This document shows positions 1 through 8,031 of a stretch of DNA of 35,507 nucleotides, piece after piece. How positions within the stretch are numbered: the first letter of the stretch is position 1; every line of letters begins with the position of its first letter. Source of the stretch: Glaesserella parasuis (GTDB lineage Bacteria; Pseudomonadota; Gammaproteobacteria; Enterobacterales; Pasteurellaceae); the NCBI RefSeq assembly GCF_002015085.1, contig NZ_MUXW01000056.1, positions 1 to 35,507 on the forward strand, in the 5' to 3' direction. The notes below the pieces were generated by a model. It saw only the letters and a list, made by a program, of their open reading frames with translations, searched no databases and was not told the origin of the DNA. A program made the translations under genes and the position numbers.

Positions 1-164
1 TCACCATTGCCTACAATTGACACATTAATACCATCAATCTGTTCTTGTGTTGTGAGGGTATACCAACCTTCGCCGTGAGTGGTGATAATAGGTTGCCCCT
101 CTTCGTCGGTAGTGATGACAGGGTCGTCGAATCTGAGTTGTTGTAGGTTAAATTGTTTAAGCAT
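1..164 (-). CDS. Hypothetical protein after tail fibre assembly gene, partial
   Basis: An open frame starts at the ATG at 164 and runs off the left edge with 54 codons visible, beginning MLKQFNLQQLRF. A Shine-Dalgarno-like GAGGAAT lies just upstream, and the first codons overlap the end of the tail fibre assembly gene (stop at 157), as is usual for translationally coupled phage genes. I do not recognise the family. The visible part is acidic, with no membrane segment or signal peptide. From its position it probably belongs to the tail fibre module, but that is inference; the C-terminal part lies outside the window. Confidence 0.55.
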   Translation of the reverse strand, partial: MLKQFNLQQLRFDDPVITTDEEGQPIITTHGEGWYTLTTQEQIDGINVSIVGNG

Positions 165-714
165 TTTGATATTCCTCATAAGTCTGCGTCCACCCACTCG
201 AATAATCATATTCCAACGGGTTTTCTACTTGCTCCACCATCGCCTTATGCTTCAAGGCATTAGCGTGATTGTTCGTTTTGGCTTCCATTAACACCTGCCA
301 AATGACTAACAATTTTTCTTTATTAATCATCGCCACCGAATTATCGGCGAACGTCCACGGAATTTCTTGGTCACCGAATAAGTCAAATGTGGCTTTGACA
401 GACAAGATATTGCGTTCAGCGGTGGCATCGGTATCAATCCACTTGTCGATAGCTGGCACATAAACGCCACCGTTGATTTTCTTATCTCGCAGAGCGTTGA
501 TAGCATTACGGGTTTGTTGGCGTTGTTCTTCAATAGGCATTGGCGCTGGTTCAACTAAAATCGGAAGCCCTTCATCATCAGCAACGATTAGCTTACCTTG
601 AGCTTGTCCTTCAAGTAACAAGCGGTAGGTTTCTTCCGAAATTTCACAAGCCCCTTCAGGTACAAAACCGCCGTGGTCGTTGTTATAAAAACCATCTTTA
701 TAAAAAATTGCCAT
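157..714 (-). CDS. Tail fibre assembly protein (gpU-like, DUF4376-type C-terminus)
   Basis: 185 residues. The N-terminal third (MAIFYKDGFYNNDHGGFVPEGA) has the look of caudoviral tail fibre assembly proteins: a phrase naming the fibre region, then 'EISEETYRLLLEGQAQGK' and a Pro-rich turn. From about residue 70 on (NAINALRDKKINGGV ... WTFADNSVAMINKE) it resembles DUF4376, often found at the end of such proteins. Family members act as chaperones for fibre trimerisation and attachment. It follows the tail fibre gene by 10 bp and overlaps the next gene. The call rests on sequence appearance plus synteny with Mu S-U. Confidence 0.75.
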   Translation of the reverse strand: MAIFYKDGFYNNDHGGFVPEGACEISEETYRLLLEGQAQGKLIVADDEGLPILVEPAPMPIEEQRQQTRNAINALRDKKINGGVYVPAIDKWIDTDATAERNILSVKATFDLFGDQEIPWTFADNSVAMINKEKLLVIWQVLMEAKTNNHANALKHKAMVEQVENPLEYDYSSGWTQTYEEYQNA

Positions 715-723
715 TGTATTCTC

Positions 724-2784
724 CTATTTCCAGCGACCAACACCTAAAAATTGCACTCGACAGTCACCTTGATTCTCACTGTTGTGTTCATATAATTTAT
801 AATAACAAACAGCATTGGTGCTTTTTCTCATAATAGCACTACCAACATCGCTGTTTATACCATAGGTATGCTCCACTTTAGGTATCACCATAGGTTTATC
901 AGCAAAAGCGACAGCCCAAGTAAATTGCTTTTCTATCCACTCTTTCAAATCATTTACATCATAAAAATAGGTTTGAATCATCGTCCCATCAGGGTATTTG
1001 CGGATTTCGAAGTTGCCGATTTTTTGATAAGTAAATAACGCTGTCACTCTATTATCAAAATCATTAATACCTAAACCTGATGCGGTCGTTGGCTTATTTC
1101 TCACTTCACTCCAATCCGCTCCGTCAATCTGCTTCCACGGCAGCCATCTGTTGCCTTCTCTGCCTCTCACAAATTTTTTATTGCTGAAAAAAGTTGTGTA
1201 CTCTTGCTGATAACCATACGCAGATGGCGTAACCAGCAACGTCCCCGCCTCTTGTGCAGGGTAGTTGAGGTTAGGCTGAGCGTTGGCATTTGCCATTTGG
1301 GAGTACACGCCATACACAGTGACGTCATTGAGGTTGCTTACTTCTAATCGTGGGCGGAGCATAAAGTACTCATGCACGCTCCCCCAGCCACTGGCATTGT
1401 TGCCCCATTGGGCAAAATGCCTATCAAAGTTTACAGCTTGGCGAAAGGCTTGGGTACTATCTATTTTGCTAACAAAACCCCACCCGCTGAATACGCCATT
1501 GCCACTTAGCTGCGCATTGGTTGTAAATCCTATATAGCTACCCATAGGCAACTCTGTGGGCGTGGCGTTTTGGTACTGAATTTGAGTATTAGGGATATGT
1601 GACCGCAAGTTGATTTGCTTGACCGGGAGCAGGTTGCCCTCGTCAAAGACTTTATTCGCTCCATGATAGATGGGCTTGTTGCTCTCAACTCTGTCCTCCT
1701 TGAGGTGGACGCCGGTACTGTATTGATATGACACAAGCGCCACGTCGTTGTCATTATCCCTAACTCGTCCGACAAACCAATCATCCACATCGTTATTTTT
1801 ACCTCTTAGATAAGAGGCGGCGTGGTTGATATTGAGTATGCCAGTCATTGTGTCGCCAGTCTTCTTAACCGCGTCTGTAATACCAAATCCGTCTACAGTC
1901 GTAGGTTTATCTCTCAACGTACTCCATTCCGCGCCATCGACCCTTGCCCAATTGCTCCAACTATTCGTACTAGCATCAAACCATCGCTCATAACATTCTT
2001 GTTTATTATGTAGTGTGTAGCGTTGTAGGGTTCCTGTGCGACCCTCAACACCGCCTGACAAAACAAATAACATACCACTATGCGCGACAGGACGAGACGT
2101 GGCGTGTCCGATGCTAAAAACGCCATCGCTCTTAAAATCATTTAAGTTGATATTGAGCGAGTCGAATCTTCCAAAAAGCCCCCCAATATCAGCACGTTTC
2201 CAAGGCGACCAATTCCCATTAAATGACAATTTATAACGCTCATATCTATCCCCAGAATAAGCTCTCATCGCCACCTGTCTGTGCCAACCAGGGCTGTCAC
2301 CAGAAATCACCTGTACATAATAGTTATGGCTCGTAGGCAAATTCTTATTAGACATATCGCCACTACCATAAGAGTAAATTCCATCAACCACTAATGTATC
2401 AGCGTCGTCCTGACAATTGTTGTTAATAATAAATTTATCTAATCTTCTTTTAATCGCAACTCCCTGCGCCGCCGTCAACGCCTTTGTGGCATCATCGGTG
2501 GTTAGGTTATTGGCGAGTTGAACTAAGCCTTTTTGGGTTGGGCTGGCATTAAGGTTTCCAATATAAAACTTAATAGCGTCTGCAACTTGATTATTTGTTC
2601 TTTCAATAGGTTGCATATTTGCCAAAAGTAATACATTCTTAAATTCTTCAAAATAGTCTTGAATACGCTCTTGGACTTCATTAAGCCATTTAGCTGTTAC
2701 AATAGTCCCTAATGTTCCTGTTGCAGGATTACCATCAATAAATCTACCTGTATTAGATTCAATATTTGGAAGCTTTGTTTTCAT
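724..2784 (-). CDS. S: Tail fibre protein (Mu gpS-like)
   Basis: 686 residues, the receptor-binding fibre of the contractile tail. The N-terminus (SNTGRFIDGNPATGTLGTIV, then WLNEVQERI) is the usual phage fibre head that attaches to the baseplate, and about residue 80 reads 'SPTQKGLVQLANNLTTDDA', a common phage fibre repeat. Two copies of a linker, WSTLRDKPTT and WSEVRNKPTT, each followed by a 'GFGITDAV/GLGINDF' phrase, separate modules; between them are fibre-like stretches with repeated 'NSWSNW' and 'RWLPWKQIDGADW' motifs. The last ~100 residues (from FTYQKIGNFEIRKYPDG) form a distinct tip that likely sets host range. It lies between gp48 and the fibre assembly gene, as in Mu. Confidence 0.88.
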   Translation of the reverse strand: MKTKLPNIESNTGRFIDGNPATGTLGTIVTAKWLNEVQERIQDYFEEFKNVLLLANMQPIERTNNQVADAIKFYIGNLNASPTQKGLVQLANNLTTDDATKALTAAQGVAIKRRLDKFIINNNCQDDADTLVVDGIYSYGSGDMSNKNLPTSHNYYVQVISGDSPGWHRQVAMRAYSGDRYERYKLSFNGNWSPWKRADIGGLFGRFDSLNINLNDFKSDGVFSIGHATSRPVAHSGMLFVLSGGVEGRTGTLQRYTLHNKQECYERWFDASTNSWSNWARVDGAEWSTLRDKPTTVDGFGITDAVKKTGDTMTGILNINHAASYLRGKNNDVDDWFVGRVRDNDNDVALVSYQYSTGVHLKEDRVESNKPIYHGANKVFDEGNLLPVKQINLRSHIPNTQIQYQNATPTELPMGSYIGFTTNAQLSGNGVFSGWGFVSKIDSTQAFRQAVNFDRHFAQWGNNASGWGSVHEYFMLRPRLEVSNLNDVTVYGVYSQMANANAQPNLNYPAQEAGTLLVTPSAYGYQQEYTTFFSNKKFVRGREGNRWLPWKQIDGADWSEVRNKPTTASGLGINDFDNRVTALFTYQKIGNFEIRKYPDGTMIQTYFYDVNDLKEWIEKQFTWAVAFADKPMVIPKVEHTYGINSDVGSAIMRKSTNAVCYYKLYEHNSENQGDCRVQFLGVGRWK

Positions 2785-2796
2785 TTCTTAATACCT

Positions 2797-3375
2797 TTAA
2801 ATGTATGCGAAATAGCAATAGGTGTGAGCAGGTTTTAAATCTGTAAAAAATTCTTCTAAAATTCGGTCGCCAAAATCCGTTAATCGTTCTCCTGCCACAG
2901 ATTGCCCAGCCCGAAAACGAGTAATATTGTTATCGCCATTTGTTACTGTAACCCGCCACATATACCCCAAATGTTCTCTAGGGGAATTTTGAATAGGAAT
3001 ATCACCTGCATTCGGTAAATCGTTTTGCAAATGAGAAAACTCTTTAATTTCAATGGTATAGCCAATAGACTTCGCTAACTGCATAAAATAAGGGATAGAA
3101 AGTCCCCCAACTGCATTTAATGTCAGAATGACTTTATTGACTCTACTCGAATACGATTTAGAAAGATCGGTACTTATCCCACAAACCCTTTCCCAATCTG
3201 CCAACATCTCACGAGACGTATCAGGGGTAATTGCATTAAGCATTCTTTCTGCACTTTGTTGCAAAAGGTCGAAGCATCGCCCATCTACCTCACATTGAGC
3301 TACAAATTGCTCACCATTGATGTCATAGGAAACAGGAGGATAAAGTGTTTTTAGAACATTTGCGTGAAAGCTCAT
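2797..3375 (-). CDS. Baseplate protein gp48 (DUF2313/YmfQ family)
   Basis: 192 residues from the ATG at 3375, chosen because it forms an ATGA overlap with the stop of the baseplate J gene; an upstream in-frame start would extend deep into that gene. The start MSFHANVLKTLYPPVSYD and the internal 'MLADWERVCGI' are typical of the YmfQ/Mu gp48 family, a small baseplate-wedge protein that links the wedge to the tail fibres. The C-terminus (LKPAHTYCYFAYI) is also typical of the family. Order gp47-gp48-fibre matches Mu. Confidence 0.85.
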   Translation of the reverse strand: MSFHANVLKTLYPPVSYDINGEQFVAQCEVDGRCFDLLQQSAERMLNAITPDTSREMLADWERVCGISTDLSKSYSSRVNKVILTLNAVGGLSIPYFMQLAKSIGYTIEIKEFSHLQNDLPNAGDIPIQNSPREHLGYMWRVTVTNGDNNITRFRAGQSVAGERLTDFGDRILEEFFTDLKPAHTYCYFAYI

Positions 3376-4433
3376 TGCATTAACTCCACCGTGACTCGAC
3401 CTAACCGAAACCATTCAATATTTGGCACAATATTCGCTTGTAAATTAGAGCTTGGCGAAATAATTCGACGATCAACAACCCCAATCAAGTCACTCACAAT
3501 TGCCTCGCACTGCGATACAATTAAACTATCTGCAGGGCTTAATTGACTAAAATAATTGCCTAATGCAGACTCAATTTCTGCTTTAATTGTGACTAAATCC
3601 ACACCACTCAATTTCACCTTGATATTAAAGTCCGTTCGTCTAGCTATTGGTTTAATGACTTTTGACTCTTTAGCCGTAACAGGACGAACTTCATCAATAT
3701 AGGCTTGTGTACGAGCAACGGTTTCATCACTTGGCAAATCATTATTACTGATGATTGCAATATCAACGGTTCCTAATCCTCGTCGCAAAGGATAGACAAA
3801 TGCAGCTTCAACCCCATCAACATTTAACGCCCATTCCTTATAGTCGTATTTATTCCCACCAGCAGACGGTCGTCTGATGCGATTAAGCAAACGTTCTAAC
3901 AATGAGCTATCACTTTCTTCATCTGTTCCGCCCACAATCTCACGCAATACACAAGCCGTCTGTACCCCAACAGGGGCAGACATAAAATTCGCATTAACAG
4001 GTTGAATAATATTTTGACCTGCTCCAGTTGAAAGTGCTTTGACTTTAACCACTACAGAGGATTGAGTAATCTGAGCAGGTTCAATCACTTCATAAAACCG
4101 ACCGTCCGAAGCCATTATCTGTTTACCAGCTTCAATTACAGCTCCAGTATTACCAAAAACTTCAGCACCAAATCCGCTGGCATAAGTTGCTTGTCGGCGA
4201 TAAATACCACGCAAAGCAGCGTGTTTCTCTAAAAATTCTGTATCAGCAGTATCAGGAAAGAACTGCTTAATTACCCATTTTTGATGAGCATAAAGCCCCT
4301 CTGCGGTAGCTGCCAAACTACTTGCACGAGCATAGTTATCAGAATCAACCGAAACATCAGCGTATGGATTAAGAGATACTACATCTCTTAAAATCGCTTG
4401 GCGGATTTCGTCTAAAGTTGGTGTAATAAACAT
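3372..4433 (-). CDS. Baseplate assembly protein J (Mu gp47-like)
   Basis: 353 residues. The start MFITPTLDEIRQAILRDV and the middle segment 'GGTDEESDSSLLERLLNRIRRPSAGGNKYDYKEWA' region are hallmarks of baseplate J/gp47 wedge proteins, followed by 'VYPLRRGLGTVDIAI' and the C-terminal 'VRPVTAK' segment. It forms part of the baseplate wedge that triggers sheath contraction. It starts 11 bp after gp46 and overlaps gp48 by ATGA, so all three are probably translated from one message. Confidence 0.9.
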   Translation of the reverse strand: MFITPTLDEIRQAILRDVVSLNPYADVSVDSDNYARASSLAATAEGLYAHQKWVIKQFFPDTADTEFLEKHAALRGIYRRQATYASGFGAEVFGNTGAVIEAGKQIMASDGRFYEVIEPAQITQSSVVVKVKALSTGAGQNIIQPVNANFMSAPVGVQTACVLREIVGGTDEESDSSLLERLLNRIRRPSAGGNKYDYKEWALNVDGVEAAFVYPLRRGLGTVDIAIISNNDLPSDETVARTQAYIDEVRPVTAKESKVIKPIARRTDFNIKVKLSGVDLVTIKAEIESALGNYFSQLSPADSLIVSQCEAIVSDLIGVVDRRIISPSSNLQANIVPNIEWFRLGRVTVELMQ

Positions 4434-4444
4434 TTAAACCCCAT

Positions 4445-4795
4445 TTAAATTAGTTTTACGCTATGCTCAAACTTAAAAGCATCACCACGATTATCAATAA
4501 CCTCAATTTCTAACAAAATTGAACCATCTCGTACTTGATGATGCGTTACCGTGATTGATTTTGCTCGTTTGTCGTCTAATAAGGGTTGCAATGCTTCTTC
4601 TGCGTACTGCTGAGCCAACAAACCAACACGACTTAAATCTTTCTCACGTTTAATAAGATGGAGCAGAGAGCCTACGCGCCCATCTGCCCACCACGAGCCT
4701 AAAGGAGTGGTTAATCTGATATACACCGCATTTTGTAGTGTATTTATGTTCTTACTTGTGTAGTCCCGAGTAAGCGGGCTGATCTCTCTGTCCAT
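4445..4795 (-). CDS. Baseplate protein gp46 (GPW/gp25-like)
   Basis: 116 residues from the ATG at 4795 (MDREISPLTRDYTSK). The family body is clear: 'LQNAVYIRLTTPLGSWWADGRVGS' region, then 'QQYAEEALQPLLDD' and the C-terminal strand pattern, as in Mu gp46. A longer in-frame start at 4879 would add about 28 residues that look like translated intergenic sequence, containing an uptake-signal copy, so I reject it. I see no Shine-Dalgarno before 4795. A predicted late promoter -10 (4802-4807) would put transcription start at or next to this ATG, giving a leaderless or nearly leaderless message (inference). Confidence 0.82.
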   Translation of the reverse strand: MDREISPLTRDYTSKNINTLQNAVYIRLTTPLGSWWADGRVGSLLHLIKREKDLSRVGLLAQQYAEEALQPLLDDKRAKSITVTHHQVRDGSILLEIEVIDNRGDAFKFEHSVKLI

Positions 4796-4801
4796 ATTGA
4801 T

Positions 4802-4850
4802 AGGATACCGAGAGCGAGAAGAGAAATGACGAGGAAGCACTTCCACACAA
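4802..4850 (-). promoter_or_regulatory. Putative activator-dependent late promoter before gp46
   Basis: Read on the minus strand: GTGTGGAA-GTGC-TTCC, with the GGAA-N4-TTCC dyad at 4833-4844, then 25 nt, then TATCCT (4807-4802). The same dyad and exact spacing occur before gene I and before lysis. The dyad centre lies about 43 bases before the predicted start, where Mor/C-family activators of phage Mu bind. There is no good -35 hexamer, as expected for an activated promoter. In Mu the comparable late promoter (PP) is upstream of gene P; here it would sit three genes later. Confidence 0.5.
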
Positions 4851-4894
4851 GCGGTCTGTTTTTTGTACATTTTTTGCAAAATAAGACCGCTTGT
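4847..4894. repeat. Inverted pair of uptake signal sequences
   Basis: ACAAGCGGTCT at 4847-4857 is perfectly mirrored by AGACCGCTTGT at 4884-4894, with a 26-base AT-rich loop. Both arms hold the ACAAGCGGT uptake core. The pair fills the gap between gp45 and gp46. It can fold as an 11-bp hairpin, but neither side is followed by a T tract, so a simple intrinsic terminator is not evident. Confidence 0.8.
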
Positions 4895-4899
4895 ACGAA

Positions 4900-5550
4900 T
4901 TACGCCACAGGTTGCCCTCTGCCGTCGTTTTGATGAGTGTGGGTTTTAAGGGATATGCTACCTGCAGTTACATCACCATCAGTACTAAAACTACCATCTG
5001 TCTGCGTAACATCACCGCTAAAGCTCGCTCCATTACCGCCTTGCACCGTCATACCACCATTGCCATTAATTTGTCCTTGAGCGGTAAAGACCTGATTTGT
5101 TTCTAATTTAGGTGTTTTAAAACTCGCCCCACTTGTTGCGTCCACCTCGTAGCTTTTACATTTAACCTTAAAAACATCACAATCCACTTCAATTAATCTG
5201 CCGTTTTTTAAAATAATCGTTGAGCCACTGGCATCATAAATTGCCGTTTCACCATTTTTTAAGCCTTTTACCCGAAAAGAGCCATTTTCAGTCGCAACAA
5301 TAATGCCGTGTGTGGTTTTACCCCCAAGCGGAATAACAACCGCTTGAGTGCCTGCTGGTGGAACAGATGTCAATCCAAAATGTTGCATCAGCTCAACATC
5401 TTGCAATGTTTCATCTGCCAAGCCAGACACCTGTGAAAGTTGAATTTGCGGAGTACTTTTCACTAAATTTAACACCCCCCTAAAAGCAGAACGTACCGAA
5501 TTTTGAGCATTGTTAATACGTTGCCTTGCCTGTTGTGCTAATTTTCTCAT
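4900..5550 (-). CDS. Baseplate spike/assembly protein V (Mu gp45-like)
   Basis: 216 residues, starting at the ATG at 5550 that overlaps the stop of gene P as ATGA. The N-terminal 'LQDVELMQHFGLTSVPPAGTQAVVIPLGG' region is the gpV/gp45 OB-fold signature. The C-terminal half (GSTIILKNGRLIEVDC, ... ATSGASFKTPKLETNQVF, ... SISLKTHTHQNDGRGQPV) is the repetitive triple-beta spike, ending in the THTHQ-type motif that binds the iron at the tip of Mu gp45. It pierces the outer membrane at infection. Confidence 0.92.
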   Translation of the reverse strand: MRKLAQQARQRINNAQNSVRSAFRGVLNLVKSTPQIQLSQVSGLADETLQDVELMQHFGLTSVPPAGTQAVVIPLGGKTTHGIIVATENGSFRVKGLKNGETAIYDASGSTIILKNGRLIEVDCDVFKVKCKSYEVDATSGASFKTPKLETNQVFTAQGQINGNGGMTVQGGNGASFSGDVTQTDGSFSTDGDVTAGSISLKTHTHQNDGRGQPVA

Positions 5551-6671
5551 TTTTCTAACTCCCACGAGCCGACCAGCTCTTTTTCCGCTTTCCGTCCTTT
5601 CCCTTTTCTCCCCTTACGCTTACGAGCTTGTTCAGCTTTTGCCTTATAAGCATCAGGAGTCCAAATGCCATCTTGTTTAAATCGAAGCTCTGTCTGCGTG
5701 CCACCTGCCCTAGAAAGCATAAAACGCCGTCCCATTAAAAAGAAAATCGCATCTATCTCATACTCTTCACAAATAACGTGAACCCGTTGCCCAGCTTGCC
5801 ATAACTGACCGCTTGCAGTTTTATGGTCGGGGACAGTTACAGTTAAATCAAAGGTTTCCAACTGCCAATCACTAATCTGTTTTTTAGCTTGTTTTTTAAG
5901 GGCTTCCAGATTTTCTACATCACTTAACACCACTGTTTTAGGTTTATAAATCTGCAACTCAGGATTTTTATAAACCCACTTAAAATCGTGTTTTGCACTA
6001 TCGCTATCACGGCCGTGCTTCTGTCCTAAAAACGTCACTTCCGAATAGCTTTGCGACACATCAAAGGTCAAACTTGCCTCATTAAAATTATTGCGACTGC
6101 TATCATTGGCTCTAACATAGAGGGTTGCTACTGGTGGGGTAGAATAATCTGCACCACCTACAATTAACGTCCCATTAGACTCAAACCAACAATGCAACCC
6201 AGCAGAATTAGCACAACGCATAATTGCTTCCCACGCTGTTTCGCTAATATCAATATCAATTTTATCCAGAGTAGGATTATTTTCTGCTCGTAACCCAACC
6301 TGTTTAATCCCCAACGGCTCTACAATTTTCTTAATCGCATCAAATACTGTTAAGCCTTTCACATTCGTAATAGGAGCAGAACAATCCAATAAAATTGAAG
6401 CCCTATCTCGCCCATTAATGGCATAATAACGCCCACTCTTACTGATCTGATGTTGCGTATTATCAACAATACCTGTTAAAACTGTCTCACCATTAATTTT
6501 GACTACGGCGGTTTTACCTGCAAAATTCGGCAATACCTGCATTTCACTGGATTTGCCTAAATCAAATGAAAAGCTATCCGCAGGAATTAAAAAATCACTA
6601 TCAATATTGTAGCTTTTCCAGTTTTTATGTTGCTTGCCATCTATCTCAACCACAACCTCATTTTCAATCAT
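5547..6671 (-). CDS. P: Baseplate hub protein P (Mu gp44-like)
   Basis: 374 residues. The start (MIENEVVVEIDGKQHKNWKSY) and the 'INGRDRASILLDCSAP', 'AWEAIMRCANSAGLHCWFE' and 'GTLIVGGADYS' segments match the gp27-like hub of Mu (gp44/P), which forms the trimeric base on which the spike sits. The C-terminus is strongly basic, with Lys/Arg runs near residues 345-365 (RKRKGRKGKGRKAEK). It starts 5 bp after gene N and is coupled to gp45 by ATGA. Confidence 0.88.
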   Translation of the reverse strand: MIENEVVVEIDGKQHKNWKSYNIDSDFLIPADSFSFDLGKSSEMQVLPNFAGKTAVVKINGETVLTGIVDNTQHQISKSGRYYAINGRDRASILLDCSAPITNVKGLTVFDAIKKIVEPLGIKQVGLRAENNPTLDKIDIDISETAWEAIMRCANSAGLHCWFESNGTLIVGGADYSTPPVATLYVRANDSSRNNFNEASLTFDVSQSYSEVTFLGQKHGRDSDSAKHDFKWVYKNPELQIYKPKTVVLSDVENLEALKKQAKKQISDWQLETFDLTVTVPDHKTASGQLWQAGQRVHVICEEYEIDAIFFLMGRRFMLSRAGGTQTELRFKQDGIWTPDAYKAKAEQARKRKGRKGKGRKAEKELVGSWELEK

Positions 6672-6675
6672 CGTC

Positions 6676-8031
6676 TTACTCCGAATAACAATTTAATAGG
6701 GTTCCTGCTTCGATCCAATTTGGCTGACGGATTTGCGGATTAAGCCGTAATAACTCACTACTACGACGATAATCCCGATAAAAATCGTGAGCAACCTGTT
6801 GTAAAGTCCCATTAAAAGCGACTTCTTTCACAATTAATGGCGGTTTCTGATTAATCGTCGTGACAGCTATCTGCATTAATTCACTCGCCATATTTCGTAA
6901 ACCTTCTGCCAACACATAAGAAGCGGTATAAAGCCCATTATTAGGTTCAGCAGCGTTTTCTGCAGTCCGTTTAAGATGTTGTAATTCACGCACAAAATTA
7001 AGCGTCTTCAACATCAAAAGTCTTGTCTGTTGAGTGATATACTCAATTTCGGTTGGTGTTAAATTTTCGGCGTAGGTTTCAATAATATTAGCAGTCGTCT
7101 TAGCCAAAACGTTACAACTAATTAAATGCAATGCACAGTTTAGATTTTTCACATCATCTACCGATAAACGAGATTTTATCGCTGACCGACCATTTTTTTG
7201 CATTGCAAAAAACTGAGATGCAGAGGTAATTCGTTGATGTTGTCCTGTAACTAACAGACGCGGGATATTTAACACCTTATCAATATCACGCATTAGCTCA
7301 TTAAATTCCGCTTTTACCCCTAGCGTAGTATTAAATTGATGTGTTTTCGATTGAGCTAAAATCACATCATAAAAAAGTTGCAATGCCTGCACCCCCTGCT
7401 TTTGAAAATCTGACTTACTAACCCCGACAGGTAAAGTATTTACATTTTGGTTTAATTCAAATAAGGCATTGAGTTGCTCAAAACAACCAAAAATCGCACT
7501 CCATTGCGACAATAATCGACTTTTAGCATTGTGGGCAAACGCTACAACCTCCATTCCTTTCACCCACCACGCCAACATATCGCCGATAAACTTATCTACA
7601 AGATTAAGATAACGATCTATCTTCGCCAATAAACTATGCTCAAATACAAAAATCGGTTTTAATGGAGTTGCTTCCCTAAACGTCAAATCTAACGCCACAT
7701 AATTCACATTTTCGGCATCGTGACGTAAATTTGCTGATACCAAAATCATATTCGGGATCCGCCCACGAATAGGGTGAACCAACACATCTGCCCCACGTTG
7801 CTGAACCACATTAAGTAATTTTTTATAATCGGTGTAATAGCCCTCACCAAAACAGACCGCTTGCAACTTAATTGTTTGGGGATTAAGCCCCATATCTTCT
7901 AAATCTGCCCCATTCACAAAGGGATAAGCGTGTTCTGCAATGGCTTTGTCAAAAATTTCATCAACCGCAATAACATCAAATTGCACCCCTTTAAAACTTG
8001 CCTGTTGAACAGGCATTGTCCAACCACTCAT
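6676..8031 (-). CDS. N: DNA circularisation/tail protein N (Mu gp43-like)
   Basis: 451 residues. The N-terminus (SGWTMPVQQASFKGVQFDV ... DEIFDKAIAEHAYPFVNGAD) is the 'DNA circulation N-terminal' domain; the C-terminus (QQVAHDFYRDYRRSSELLRLNPQI) is a LysM-like or gpX-like segment typical of Mu gp43. In Mu, N is a virion tail/baseplate protein injected with the DNA that holds the transposable genome ends in a circle. The ATG lies directly after the tape-measure stop codon. Confidence 0.88.
   Translation of the reverse strand: MSGWTMPVQQASFKGVQFDVIAVDEIFDKAIAEHAYPFVNGADLEDMGLNPQTIKLQAVCFGEGYYTDYKKLLNVVQQRGADVLVHPIRGRIPNMILVSANLRHDAENVNYVALDLTFREATPLKPIFVFEHSLLAKIDRYLNLVDKFIGDMLAWWVKGMEVVAFAHNAKSRLLSQWSAIFGCFEQLNALFELNQNVNTLPVGVSKSDFQKQGVQALQLFYDVILAQSKTHQFNTTLGVKAEFNELMRDIDKVLNIPRLLVTGQHQRITSASQFFAMQKNGRSAIKSRLSVDDVKNLNCALHLISCNVLAKTTANIIETYAENLTPTEIEYITQQTRLLMLKTLNFVRELQHLKRTAENAAEPNNGLYTASYVLAEGLRNMASELMQIAVTTINQKPPLIVKEVAFNGTLQQVAHDFYRDYRRSSELLRLNPQIRQPNWIEAGTLLNCYSE

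Noticed and set aside
1..164. Phage right terminus at the left edge
   Set aside because: The edge falls inside an open reading frame and shows no terminal repeat or transposase-like motif.
4796..4879. N-terminal extension of gp46
   Set aside because: The extra residues are coded by uptake-signal and promoter-like sequence, with no ribosome binding site at the upstream starts.
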